From Bacteroidota bacterium (GTDB lineage Bacteria > Bacteroidota > Bacteroidia > B-17B0 > Aurantibacillaceae), in assembly GCA_013297775.1 (NCBI GenBank), contig JAAFIL010000011.1:33879-97878 (forward strand): a stretch of DNA of 64,000 nt. The letters run 5' to 3'. The notes under the pieces are model-generated. The model was not told where the DNA came from. It saw only the letters and a program-made list of their open reading frames with translations, and searched no databases. Position numbers and translations under genes: made by a program. Positions 25,849 through 36,203 of the stretch are shown here, one piece after another. Each line of letters starts with the position of its first letter. Position 1 is the first letter of the stretch.

Positions 25849-28224
25849 ATGACCAGTGTTCATTTTAAAATAGGATTACGTGCGCTTCTCAAAAACAAGA
25901 TGTACAGTACGGTTAATATTTTAGGATTAGCGTTTGGCTTGGCTACATTTATTACGATTCTATTATTCATCAATCGCGAGTACAGCTTCGATACGTGGAA
26001 TCCTCGTAACGACCGTTTAGTGCGAATCAATATTGGAAGTCAAGACTCGGGAACTACCCAAAGCGAAATGCGTGCCGTGGGTCCTAGCGATTTAGGTCCT
26101 ATTTTTAAAGAACAGTTCAATGAGATAGAGGCTTATACCCGGTTCTTTGTTTGGGAAATGGATAAAAAATTATTTAAAAAAACAGATCAAACAAAAATTT
26201 ACGCAGAGCATGTCTTAAATACCGATAGTGCTTTTTTTGAATTGTTTCCATACGAATTTATTTACGGCTCACGCTCAGAAGCCTTATTAAAGCCCAATGG
26301 CATTGTGTTAGAGGAGAATTTCTCAAAAAAATTATTTGGCGATAAAAATCCTATTGGGCAAGTGTTACAATACAATGCCAAAATAGATTTAGTAATTACA
26401 GGGGTTGTGCGCATGCCACTCACGCCGCAGCATTTTGAATTTGAAGCCATTAAACGCTTAGAAAATACACACGCCGATTGGGAAAATCAAGGCTATTATT
26501 GTTATGCCTTTTTAAAGCCTAACACCAATAAAGTAGCCTTAGAAAAAAAGTTAGCGGCTTATATCAATCAATATAAATACAAACTCCCCGAAGACGAACG
26601 CTCCAAAACATTTAGCATTTACCTCGAAGCCATTCCAGATATTCATTTGCATGGCGATGTACATTCGCAAATTGGAGCCACTAACGACGAGCGTACACTT
26701 TATATGCTATTTATTTTTGCATTGCTCGTTTTACTCATTGCTTGTATAAATTTTACAAACCTTGCCATTGCCCAATCTAGCGGACGTGCCAAGGAAGTAG
26801 GAATTAAAAAAGTATTAGGTACTAGTCGTTTAGGTTTAACTTGGCACTACATCGGCGAAACATTTATACAAGTAATGGCGGCATTGCTGTTGGCACTTAT
26901 CTTAGTAGAGTTTTTTATTCCTTTTATTAATAGCAGCCTCGATACCAATTTATCTTTATTTAATTCGGGAATGCCCTTGCGCTTATTGATACAACTAACA
27001 GGCATCGTGTTAGGCGTGAGTCTTATTTCGGGTTTATATCCGGCCTTTGTGCTATCGCGCTTTCAACCTTCGCGGGTATTAAAAGGCAATTACACATCTA
27101 GTCTTAGCGGAAAATTATTACGCAAGGTATTAATGGTTTTTCAATTTACGACCACTTGTATTTTTTTAATTTACTTGTATGTGGTTCACCAACAGTTTTC
27201 GTATTTAAAAAAACTACCGCTTGGTTTTGTGCCCGAGCAAGTGATTCGCATCAACTCTACCTCTCCTAATTTATTAAACAGCTACGCCACTTTAAAAAAA
27301 GTATTACTCAACATTCCCGAAGTGAAATCCGTTTCACGTACCAACTTCGAGCCCGGAAATGGCTCTACCGTTCACTCGCGTAATGCGAGTCGCGATAGCA
27401 CAGGCGAGTATGTATATGAGTACGATGGCTTTTATGCTGATTTAGATTATTTTGAAACCCTTCAAATGAAATTAGTTCAAGGTCGTTTTTTTGATGTGAA
27501 CTATAACGATAGCAACTCGGTTATTATTAACGAAGCTGCGGTAAAACAACAAGGCTTTAAAAATCCGATCGGACAAAAATATGCCAATGGTACTATTGTT
27601 GTTGGTGTGGTGGGTAATCATTACCAGCGCAGTTTACGATCCGAAATAGGTGCTATGGCTTTTTTCCTCCCGCCTAACAACGAAGATGTGAATAACATTG
27701 TAATTCGCTTAAACACCAACGATTTTCAAAACACCTTTCAAAAAATAGAAAAAGTTTGGAATCAAATTGAACCTAATTTTCCGATGGATTATGTTTTTTT
27801 AGATAAATTTTTTGGTCGGCGATTAGAACGGCAATTGCGCACCGAAACTGTATTTTTTACTTTTAGCATCATCACCCTTTTAATATCGGTTATTGGCTTG
27901 TTTGCTCTTTCGGCATTTGTTATTCATCAACGTAGTAAAGAAATTTCGGTACGAAAAATTTTGGGAGCAACTGATACTACTATTTTAAAATTACTAATCA
28001 ACGATTTCTTAAAACTTATTTTGTTATCAGGACTCATTGCCGTTCCTTGCGCCTATATGCTTTCTAAACGTTACCTCAGCGAATTTGCTTACCGCATTGA
28101 TATACCTATCGAAGGGTTTGTAATCGTCATCTTAGGCTTATTAGTCATTTGTATGTTAACCATTCTTTTTCAATCGTACCGTGCATCGCGCATAAAACCC
28201 ATTACAGTATTAAAATACGAATAA
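25849..28224 (+). CDS. ABC exporter permease 1 (MacB/FtsX type)
   Basis: 791 residues with the double-FtsX layout of Bacteroidota permeases: TM helix near 20-42, a large periplasmic MacB-type domain, three helices (283-420), a second periplasmic domain, and three C-terminal helices (673-785). The cytoplasmic coupling motif occurs twice and both are well kept: GRAKEVGIKKVLGTSR after the second helix and QRSKEISVRKILGATD near 700. This makes it the best-conserved of the four. It ends LKYE, as many in the family do. Confidence 0.9.
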   Translation: MTSVHFKIGLRALLKNKMYSTVNILGLAFGLATFITILLFINREYSFDTWNPRNDRLVRINIGSQDSGTTQSEMRAVGPSDLGPIFKEQFNEIEAYTRFFVWEMDKKLFKKTDQTKIYAEHVLNTDSAFFELFPYEFIYGSRSEALLKPNGIVLEENFSKKLFGDKNPIGQVLQYNAKIDLVITGVVRMPLTPQHFEFEAIKRLENTHADWENQGYYCYAFLKPNTNKVALEKKLAAYINQYKYKLPEDERSKTFSIYLEAIPDIHLHGDVHSQIGATNDERTLYMLFIFALLVLLIACINFTNLAIAQSSGRAKEVGIKKVLGTSRLGLTWHYIGETFIQVMAALLLALILVEFFIPFINSSLDTNLSLFNSGMPLRLLIQLTGIVLGVSLISGLYPAFVLSRFQPSRVLKGNYTSSLSGKLLRKVLMVFQFTTTCIFLIYLYVVHQQFSYLKKLPLGFVPEQVIRINSTSPNLLNSYATLKKVLLNIPEVKSVSRTNFEPGNGSTVHSRNASRDSTGEYVYEYDGFYADLDYFETLQMKLVQGRFFDVNYNDSNSVIINEAAVKQQGFKNPIGQKYANGTIVVGVVGNHYQRSLRSEIGAMAFFLPPNNEDVNNIVIRLNTNDFQNTFQKIEKVWNQIEPNFPMDYVFLDKFFGRRLERQLRTETVFFTFSIITLLISVIGLFALSAFVIHQRSKEISVRKILGATDTTILKLLINDFLKLILLSGLIAVPCAYMLSKRYLSEFAYRIDIPIEGFVIVILGLLVICMLTILFQSYRASRIKPITVLKYE

Positions 28225-28227
28225 GTT

Positions 28228-30603
28228 ATGATAGGTCTTTTTTTTAAAACGATATGGCGTAGCATTCGTGCAGATGTGTTTTATGCCTCTATTAAATTAG
28301 TTGGGTTAGCATTAGGGTTTGCGGTGTTTATACTAATAGTGGTGTATGCGCAACACGAGTATAACTACGAAAAGTGGAACAGTAACGCCAATCGAATTTA
28401 CCGTGTGGAAATGCAATATAAAAATTTAGATGGAACCATTAATAATATGATTATTTGTCCATCGGATTTAGCTTTAAAATTACAAGAAGATATTCCCGAA
28501 ATAGAACACATTGCGCGTTTTAACGGTGCTGAAATGGGCGAACGCTTATTAAGCAACGAAGCTAAAAAGGGCATTTACATTGATCACATACTTAGTAGCG
28601 ATAGTATTTTTTTTCAAATGTATAAGTACCGTTTTGTTTATGGCGATGCCGCAAGTGCTTTGGTGCAGCCAAATAGCATGGTACTTACCTTAGAAACAAC
28701 GACCCGTTTATTTGGGAATATAAATCCACTTGGGAAAAAGGTATATGTTAGTTCTAAATTTGAATATGTAGTAACAGGCGTTGTTGATACCAAAAAAACC
28801 TACGGCCATTTCAAATTTGATGCCATACGAAACCTAAAAGAAAAACATAATACGTGGAACAATTATAACTACTACTCTTATCTAATGCTCAAAAAAAATA
28901 GCGATAAAAATGAAATTGAGCGTAAAGCCAAACAAGCTGTTTTAAAAGTAGAAGGGATAGCCAACGAATTAAAAGAACAAAATGTTATAGAGTCCTTTGC
29001 CATAAAATTAGTACCAATAGAAGCTATACACTTGCATTCGGCTAACGACAATGAATTGGAAGAGAATGGGAACGCTTTTATGGTTAATCTACTTTTGGTT
29101 TTGGCTGCTTTAATTTTAATCATCTCTTTTATCAATTTCACTAATTTATCGGTTGTGCAAACCATTAGCCGCGCCCGCGAAATTGCACTTAAAAAAGTTA
29201 ACGGTGCATCCAAACATCAAATCAATTGGCAATTTTTTTCTGAGCAACTTGTTTTAGTGTTGTTAGCGGCTTTGTTGGGCGTTGTTGTAACCGAATTGAG
29301 CTTACCTTGGTTTAATCAGTTTTTTAATTTAGAATTACAATTAAGCCAGGCGATTAGCTCTAATTTATATATAGCCGGAAGTTTAATTGGTATTGTGGTC
29401 GTGTTTGCCTCAATAGCGGGGCTTTATCCAGCATCGCTTATTTTACATTACCCAGCCTCTTTGGTTTTGAAAGGTAGTTTTTCTACCAGCAATAAAGGAA
29501 CATGGTTACGCAAAAGTTTATTGATTGTTCAATTTGCTATTGCATCGGTATTTATGATTTGTTTATGGATTGTGAGTAAACAAGTACACTACATAAAGTC
29601 GAAAGATGTGGGGTTTAATGCCGACCAGGTTTTAATGGTTAAAATTCATGGCGACAATAGCTTGGATAATTTTTTGAATTTAAAAGCACGATTAAAAAGT
29701 AAACCTCATATAAAAGAGGTGTCGGCATGTAACAACGAGCCGGGCGTATCGCGGGTACAAACGCAAGGCCGAACGCACAAAGGAAGAACTCTAACCATGG
29801 CTATGATTAATATAGACTTTGATTATTTTAAAGTATTAAACATAAAGCTAAAGGCTGGGCGGTTTTTAGAGAATATAGCTGGAGACTCGATGGCCATTGT
29901 TTTGAATGAGGCGGCCGTAAAAGAGTTTGGATTAAAAGAGCCTTTAACCGAAGTTCTATTCGATCTGCGTCCTGTGGTGGGTGTTATCAAAGATTTTAAT
30001 CAGAAAAAAGTAGATGTACCCATTGTGCCCACAGGCTTTGTTTATAATAGCGGCGGCGGCTCTAAAAATAAATTATTAATTAAGTACGATAGTCAACACA
30101 CCGCCGAAGTAATTGCTGCGATTGAAAGTGTATTAAAAGAATATGAACCCGACTATCCTTTGCGCTATTCGTTTTTAGATAAAGAGTATGCCAAGCTATA
30201 CCGCCAACACGAGCGTTTAGAACAACTCTTTTTACTATTTACAAGTATTATAGTGCTTATTGCTTTGGTGGGATTATTTGCCATTGCTGCTTATATGGTT
30301 CAGCAACGCACCCGCGAGTTAGCCATACGCAAGGTGTTAGGGGCTACACCTGTTCAATTATTAAGTTTATTGCAACGTCATTTTATTGGTTTAGCTATTT
30401 TAGGAAACATAGTTGCCATACCTATTGCCTATTTTTTTACCTCCAAATGGTTAGAAGGATTTTCGTACCGAATTGAATTACCACTCTTACCATTTATTAT
30501 TTCTATTTCCATTTCTTTGCTAATTACCGCTATAATTGTTAGTTTTCAGGCTTGGCGCGTGGCGGCTACTAAACCTATTGCCGCTCTTAAATATAATCAA
30601 TGA
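28228..30603 (+). CDS. ABC exporter permease 2 (MacB/FtsX type)
   Basis: 791 residues, paralogous to permease 1 and only 3 bp behind it. Both coupling motifs are intact: SRAREIALKKVNGASK near residue 313 and QRTRELAIRKVLGATP near 693. The periplasmic domains are more divergent than the membrane parts, as expected if they set substrate preference. Its stop overlaps the next start by 4 bases (ATGA). Confidence 0.9.
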   Translation: MIGLFFKTIWRSIRADVFYASIKLVGLALGFAVFILIVVYAQHEYNYEKWNSNANRIYRVEMQYKNLDGTINNMIICPSDLALKLQEDIPEIEHIARFNGAEMGERLLSNEAKKGIYIDHILSSDSIFFQMYKYRFVYGDAASALVQPNSMVLTLETTTRLFGNINPLGKKVYVSSKFEYVVTGVVDTKKTYGHFKFDAIRNLKEKHNTWNNYNYYSYLMLKKNSDKNEIERKAKQAVLKVEGIANELKEQNVIESFAIKLVPIEAIHLHSANDNELEENGNAFMVNLLLVLAALILIISFINFTNLSVVQTISRAREIALKKVNGASKHQINWQFFSEQLVLVLLAALLGVVVTELSLPWFNQFFNLELQLSQAISSNLYIAGSLIGIVVVFASIAGLYPASLILHYPASLVLKGSFSTSNKGTWLRKSLLIVQFAIASVFMICLWIVSKQVHYIKSKDVGFNADQVLMVKIHGDNSLDNFLNLKARLKSKPHIKEVSACNNEPGVSRVQTQGRTHKGRTLTMAMINIDFDYFKVLNIKLKAGRFLENIAGDSMAIVLNEAAVKEFGLKEPLTEVLFDLRPVVGVIKDFNQKKVDVPIVPTGFVYNSGGGSKNKLLIKYDSQHTAEVIAAIESVLKEYEPDYPLRYSFLDKEYAKLYRQHERLEQLFLLFTSIIVLIALVGLFAIAAYMVQQRTRELAIRKVLGATPVQLLSLLQRHFIGLAILGNIVAIPIAYFFTSKWLEGFSYRIELPLLPFIISISISLLITAIIVSFQAWRVAATKPIAALKYNQ

Positions 30604-32984
30604 AGAATATTGCCTTTATACTAGCCTATCGTCAGTTCTTGAAAAATAAGCGTTACACGTTTATTAAAGTAGGTAGCTTGGCAGTAGGCTTTTTATTTTT
30701 TATTCTTATTGTTTTATATTATCAACACGAACACAGTTACGAGAAATGGAATCCAAATTATAAAAAAGTGGTTCGCCTCGAACTTAGAACTTTAGACAGT
30801 ACCAATGAGTTGATTCCACTTTCTTCGTATCCCATTGGTAGTTATCTACAATCCTTTTCGGGAACAGGTATTTTAAAAGTTACACGGGTTAATGGTTTTA
30901 CTTCTTATTCTGAATTGACTATTGCGCGTTCTAAAAATGAGGAAACGTTTTACATCAAGGATGTGATTAACACCGACTCCCTGTTTTTTGATGTGTTTCC
31001 TTATCCTTTTATTTATGGAAGTGCAGCACACGCACTTAAACAACCCAACGCTATTGTATTGAGCAAAACCACAAGCGAACAATTATTTGGAAAAACTAAT
31101 CCGCTAGGAAAAACCGTATGGTATAACAATTCAACACTATTAACGGTAACAGGTGTTATTGATGCTGAGAAATATCCTAGTCATTTAAAACACGATGCCA
31201 TTGTTAATTTAGTAAAAGAGAATCCGTTGTGGGAACACCACTATTTCTATACTTATTTTTTAATAGATGCGTCAGTATCTCCTCACCACTTATCTCAATC
31301 ATTAACTAATTTGACTCGTTTAAGTTATTCAGTAAAACGAAATAACGTGCTACTTGAAGGCAGTGCAGCGCAAATACATTTGCAACCCATTGCCAACATT
31401 CATTTAAAAGGGAAATCGCATTACGAAACCCGAGGCAATACCGATAATGCGATACTTACTATTTTCCTTATTGTTGGCATTGCCATTATGGTTATCACCG
31501 CCATCAATTTTTTTAATTTATCGGTGATGCAATTGGTATCGCGCAATAAAGAAATACATACCGATTTATTATTTAGTGCAAATGTTAGAACCATTTACCG
31601 TCGCTTTAGCATAGAAACCTTGGGGTATGTGTTAATGGGATTATTTTTCACTTTTATTTTGTTAGAATTATCTTATCCTATGTTCGAGGAGTACTTTGGC
31701 GTAAGACTCTCGCTGTTTGCACAAAACGAGCCGCTACGAATTATTTTAGTAGTTATTGGAACCATTTTAGCATTAGTCGTTTTAGGAGGCGTTTTACCTA
31801 TTTATCAATTGCTTAAAATACCAACGGCACAAATATTAAAGGGGAACTATTTATTCAATCAAGTGGGGCGACGTTTTTTAAACTTGATGTTAAGTTTTCA
31901 ATTAAGCCTAACGTTTATGGCCTTTGTAGCCTTTACGGTTATCTTTAATCAGTTTACATTTTTAGTAAGTCAAAATTTGAATTACGATTTAAAAGATGTA
32001 CTGGCCATTCGCGTGCATAAAACTATAAACCGAACGAATTATTTACAACTCAAAGCTGCTTTATTAAAGCATCCCGCCATTGAGTTTGTATCGTATAACT
32101 TTGTATCACCTGGTAACTCAGGATTATCAACCCCTTTTATATATTATAAAGATACCCTCTTGTATGGCTTAACAAATATAGTAACACCCGATTATGAAAA
32201 GGTATTTAAAATAAAAGTAAAAGATGGACGAACGTTTAGCGACAGTTTATTAAGCGACTCTGGCGCCATTATTTTAACGCAGAATGCTTTAGCATTTAAT
32301 CGGAAACTGAATATAGACGTTCGTTTAAATACGCACCCTGTTTTAAAAGATGCAGTAATAGGTAGTGTTGAAGATTATTATCATCAAAGTGTGGGGCAAG
32401 AAATGCTTCCTATTATTTGGTTAAATTGTACCTCGGCTCTAGGCGGTGGCGATTTACTCGTTCGATTAACAAAGGCTAATCAATATCCCGATTATTTAAA
32501 ACACATCGAACAGATAATGAAACAGTATGAACCAAATTACCCATTAAGTCATAAATTTTTGAGGGATTATTACATGGAGCAATACTTCGACATTATTCAG
32601 CTCGTTGTTATTTTTCTATTTATTTTGATGATCAGTTGCATTATTGTGCTAGTAGGTTTATTTGCTACCAGTGCATTCATTGCGCGTCAACGCCAACGCG
32701 AAATAGCTATCCGAACTGTGCTTGGTGCTAATACGTTTCAAATTATAAGTGGGTTAAACCGTCGGTTTTTTACGCTAATTTTTGTGTCGGCTTTGCTATC
32801 CAGTCCTATTGTTTACTTGGCACTTCGTTATTGGTTAAATCGGTTTTCGGAACACGTTACCATTACCATTTGGCCATTTTTGATTTCGTTTGCCGTTATT
32901 GCCATTGCGGCATTAGCGATTAATGCTATTGTAGGGATAAAAGCCCTTCATCGAAAGCCAATCAATACTTTAAGAAATGAGTAA
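30600..32984 (+). CDS. ABC exporter permease 3 (MacB/FtsX type), first coupling motif degenerate
   Basis: 794 residues in the same double-FtsX layout. The second coupling motif is close to consensus (QRQREIAIRTVLGANT), but the first reads SRNKEIHTDLLFSANV and has lost the KVLGA core. One half may no longer contact the ATPase properly, so it may work as part of a heteromeric pair. It overlaps permease 2 by 4 bases and permease 4 by 8, indicating tight translational coupling. Confidence 0.88.
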   Translation: MKNIAFILAYRQFLKNKRYTFIKVGSLAVGFLFFILIVLYYQHEHSYEKWNPNYKKVVRLELRTLDSTNELIPLSSYPIGSYLQSFSGTGILKVTRVNGFTSYSELTIARSKNEETFYIKDVINTDSLFFDVFPYPFIYGSAAHALKQPNAIVLSKTTSEQLFGKTNPLGKTVWYNNSTLLTVTGVIDAEKYPSHLKHDAIVNLVKENPLWEHHYFYTYFLIDASVSPHHLSQSLTNLTRLSYSVKRNNVLLEGSAAQIHLQPIANIHLKGKSHYETRGNTDNAILTIFLIVGIAIMVITAINFFNLSVMQLVSRNKEIHTDLLFSANVRTIYRRFSIETLGYVLMGLFFTFILLELSYPMFEEYFGVRLSLFAQNEPLRIILVVIGTILALVVLGGVLPIYQLLKIPTAQILKGNYLFNQVGRRFLNLMLSFQLSLTFMAFVAFTVIFNQFTFLVSQNLNYDLKDVLAIRVHKTINRTNYLQLKAALLKHPAIEFVSYNFVSPGNSGLSTPFIYYKDTLLYGLTNIVTPDYEKVFKIKVKDGRTFSDSLLSDSGAIILTQNALAFNRKLNIDVRLNTHPVLKDAVIGSVEDYYHQSVGQEMLPIIWLNCTSALGGGDLLVRLTKANQYPDYLKHIEQIMKQYEPNYPLSHKFLRDYYMEQYFDIIQLVVIFLFILMISCIIVLVGLFATSAFIARQRQREIAIRTVLGANTFQIISGLNRRFFTLIFVSALLSSPIVYLALRYWLNRFSEHVTITIWPFLISFAVIAIAALAINAIVGIKALHRKPINTLRNE

Positions 32985-35397
32985 GCTAAAATTAAACTTA
33001 ACTTTATTTTATAGGCACTTTGTAAAAAATAAACTTTACAACAGTTTAAATACCGTTAGCTTGGCCATTGGTATTACTTGTTTTATTTTTATTACACTTT
33101 ATTTAAACTACGAAGCGAGTTTTGATAATTGGCACGAAGATTTCAAACGTATTTATAGAACGGGTCGTTCTTTTAATTCAAATCAAGTTACGGTTTATAC
33201 CGCACCACCATTAGCTCCTACGCTAAAATCTATAAGCCCCGAAATTGAACAAACCGTAAGGGTTAAGCGAAGTTGGGAGGAAGTTTTATTAAAGACAAGT
33301 AAGACCGAGGTTTATGAAAATAAATATTACTTTGCAGACTCTACGTTTTTTGAAGTTTTTCCGTTCGCCTTTAAGTACGGTTCTAAATACACGGCACTTG
33401 AAAAAGAAAATGCAATGGTATTGAGCGAAGCACTCAGTAAAAAATTATTTGGCGACTCTAATCCCATTGGTAAAAGCATTCAAATTAATGGTGAACGTTT
33501 GTACGAAGTTACAGGTGTATTAGAAACCAATAAAGCCCCTTGTAGCGTGGAGTACGAAGTAATAACACCGTTAAAAGTAAGACCCGAAGAGGACTGGGGC
33601 TATAATAACTTTATCACTTATGTAAAACTAAAACAGGCACCAAAAAACATAGAAACGTTTGAACAACACCTTTCAACCGATTTAACGCGGTTACTAATGC
33701 CAATGCTCGAAAAAGAAAAAGATGGCTCACTAAACTATATGTTTGGCGAAAATAAAAAAGCAAATGTTTTTTTTGAAGCCATGCCCAATATACACTTGTA
33801 CTCGCGCGATGGTAGTTTTAAGCATCGTAAAACCATTAATCAAGCGTTAACGTTTATTGCCTTTGCTTTGATTTTTTTAGTATGTATTAATTTCTCTAAT
33901 TTATCTATGGCTTTAATAGCACAGCGCATGCGCGAGCAAACAATTAAGTATGTGTATGGGCAAAAACGATCTCAAATTTTAGCGATGAATTTATTAGAAA
34001 CAGCTTTACAATGTTTAGTGGCATTGGTGTTGGCTTTAGTAATAGCCGAGTTGGGAATGTCAGGCTTTAATCACTTACTAAATGTGAAATTGAAACTTAA
34101 CAATAGCTATCAATTGTTTCACCTCTTACCAAGTTTAGGTATTGGTCTTGCGGTTATTGTTGTGGCGTGTGGGTTATATCCCGCTTATATGAATACGCGT
34201 ATATCGAAAAGTTATTTATTGAAGGGAAATTTTGGGGGCAGTAGGCAAGGATTATTAGTACGCAAATTATTGATAAGTCTTCAGTTCTCTATTACCTTTT
34301 TATTTTTGGGTGCGGGATGGGTTGTTTTTAAACAAACCCGTTACTTGCAAAAAATGGATATAGGTTTTAAAGGCGACAACATTTTAGTTGCTAAATTAAA
34401 TACCCAAAATGCCCTCACGCATTATTCTATTATTAAAGAAAAGTTAAAACGTAATCCGGAGGTAATAGCTGTGAGTAGAGCCAATACCTACCCAGCCGAT
34501 AATGGCGGTTGCTCGGGCAATACATTTCATTATGCCACAACCGACCTGCCGTGTTGTTATACTAATGTAGATGTTGATTATTTTGAAACCCTTCAAATAC
34601 CTGTCATCGAAGGGCGTACTTTCCAAAAAGATAGAGCAGAAGACTCGGTTAGTTCGGTTATTATTAACGAGGCTACTTTAAAATTGATGCAAAGAAAAAA
34701 TGCGGTTGCGGAATTTATCACACAAGAAAACCATGCCGATAGCAATGGTGTTATGACTCCCTTACGCATTATTGGCGTGGTAAAAAATTTTCACCGAAAT
34801 AAATTTGAGATGGAAGTGCAGCCCACCATTTATTTTATGAATGACTATTCGACTGGCGAAAAAAATAAATTAATTGTACACTATAAGCCTAATTATTTTG
34901 AGAAGGTGTATGCACAAGTGTTGAATGAGTTAAACGCTTATAATGCGCCATTTCCAGCGTGTATAGATAATTTATCGCAATCAGTAGAAGCCCTCACCAG
35001 CGACCAGAAAAAATATGAGCGTTTGTTTTTAATACTAATTATTTTATCGCTTCTTATTTCAAGTATTGGTCTTATTGCGCTTATTTCTTATACCATCAGT
35101 ATTCGGGCGCATGAGGTTAGCATTCGTAAAGTCCTCGGGGCGTCGTATCCATCGGTTGTTCAGTTGTTTCGAAACGAGTACTTAGTTTATATTATTGTGG
35201 CAGTTATCCTCTCTACACCCCTCATTAGTATTGGTGCTAATATATGGCTAGAAACCTTTGCTTACCGCATTGCTATTCCATATTTAGGAATTGTGTTAGC
35301 GGCTTTTTTAATGGTAATGCTTTTATTGGGTTTAATAACGCTTCAAGTTCGAAAATTTGCAAAAGCGAAAGCCATCACGTATTTAAAGTACGAGTAA
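32977..35397 (+). CDS. ABC exporter permease 4 (MacB/FtsX type), first coupling motif degenerate
   Basis: 806 residues, last of the tandem. The second coupling motif is good (IRAHEVSIRKVLGASY near 708); the first is QRMREQTIKYVYGQKR, again off consensus. A periplasmic insertion with NGGCSGNTFHYATTDLPCCY (residues 509-528) has several Cys that could form disulfides. It ends TYLKYE. The stop is followed by about 800 bp of repeat DNA, so the operon ends here. Confidence 0.88.
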   Translation: MSKLKLNLTLFYRHFVKNKLYNSLNTVSLAIGITCFIFITLYLNYEASFDNWHEDFKRIYRTGRSFNSNQVTVYTAPPLAPTLKSISPEIEQTVRVKRSWEEVLLKTSKTEVYENKYYFADSTFFEVFPFAFKYGSKYTALEKENAMVLSEALSKKLFGDSNPIGKSIQINGERLYEVTGVLETNKAPCSVEYEVITPLKVRPEEDWGYNNFITYVKLKQAPKNIETFEQHLSTDLTRLLMPMLEKEKDGSLNYMFGENKKANVFFEAMPNIHLYSRDGSFKHRKTINQALTFIAFALIFLVCINFSNLSMALIAQRMREQTIKYVYGQKRSQILAMNLLETALQCLVALVLALVIAELGMSGFNHLLNVKLKLNNSYQLFHLLPSLGIGLAVIVVACGLYPAYMNTRISKSYLLKGNFGGSRQGLLVRKLLISLQFSITFLFLGAGWVVFKQTRYLQKMDIGFKGDNILVAKLNTQNALTHYSIIKEKLKRNPEVIAVSRANTYPADNGGCSGNTFHYATTDLPCCYTNVDVDYFETLQIPVIEGRTFQKDRAEDSVSSVIINEATLKLMQRKNAVAEFITQENHADSNGVMTPLRIIGVVKNFHRNKFEMEVQPTIYFMNDYSTGEKNKLIVHYKPNYFEKVYAQVLNELNAYNAPFPACIDNLSQSVEALTSDQKKYERLFLILIILSLLISSIGLIALISYTISIRAHEVSIRKVLGASYPSVVQLFRNEYLVYIIVAVILSTPLISIGANIWLETFAYRIAIPYLGIVLAAFLMVMLLLGLITLQVRKFAKAKAITYLKYE

Positions 35398-35555
35398 GTA
35401 TTTTGAAGAACAACACGACCCCTGAAGTAGAACATTATACAGTTGAAATCTATTGTAGTAGCTTAACTATTTTATTGTCAGAGTCTCAATAGGGGGGCAC
35501 GGCATATTACTCACCTCTCACTACGATTCTTCCTGTTTTCAGAGTTGGGACACCC

Positions 35556-35830
35556 TTAATCCGAGATTATGCAATAGAAATCTATTACGAGCCGAAATCC
35601 CTTCAAAACAGTAAACTTCGTCACTTTTTCTTCTTCACCATAGTAGTACTATGCCTCAGTCGAAAAAGTGCCTGTTTTATTGGGCTTTCGCCTCTCACTA
35701 CGATTCCTATTGCATAATTCCATCTAACTTATTTTTAAGTCTTGATTTTTAAGTCTTGATTTTTAAGTCTTTTACAGAATTAAACGTTTTATTCTAGATC
35801 ATCGGATTTCTTGAAATGACGGTTTATTAA
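35556..35830. repeat. Dispersed palindromic intergenic repeat, copy C (core inverted relative to copy A)
   Basis: The left flank TTAATCCGAGATTATG and right flank CATAATTCCATCTAAC are in the same orientation as in copy A, but the 129-bp core (35578-35706) between the 12-bp inverted repeats ATTATGCAATAG (35566) and CTATTGCATAAT (35707) is the reverse complement of the copy A core with only a few mismatches. A tandem TTGATTTTTAAGTC unit follows. A fragment of the core edge also appears near 35502-35525. The 35398-35870 stretch holds no gene. Confidence 0.85.
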
Positions 35831-35946
35831 AAATTTTTGGGCGTGTCCCCTATCAAGTTTTACTTAGCTTAGTGTAATAATTACACTATCAGTTTTAAGG
35901 TAATGCGAGTTCTACTTTGGGGTCGGGTCATCCGCTTTAGCCCCTT

Positions 35947-36203
35947 GGGCGTTTTGCTATTTTGCTGCCGCCGCTCTGAGCCTGCCCAAGTCGCTGCGGG
36001 GTCTTCGTGCCTCAGCCTCCTCGCTCGTGCAAAATTAGCAAACGCCCTTCGGGGGCTGCCGCTTGTTTTATATTGAGCGAAGTCGAAATACCCCTCACGC
36101 AGTTGGGTTTTTCATAAATTTAGGTTATATAATGTGGGTTTAAGCGTTTTGCAGAGTTAGCTATTTTATTCTAAAGCCGCCTCTTTCTTAAAATCTCGGT
36201 TAA
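35947..36203. repeat. Dispersed repeat, copy D (right arm) with a GC-rich palindrome
   Basis: A GC-rich island (GGGCGTTTTGCTATTTTGC at 35947, near-inverted as GCAAAATTAGCAAACGCCC at 36029) stands out in AT-rich surroundings. It is followed by the family right arm GCAGAGTTAGCTATTTTATT and the terminal AAATCTCGGTTAA ending at 36203. The terminal TTAA supplies the stop codon of the transposase remnant to its right. A short 17-bp palindrome, AGTGTAATAATTACACT, lies just upstream at 35871. Confidence 0.65.
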
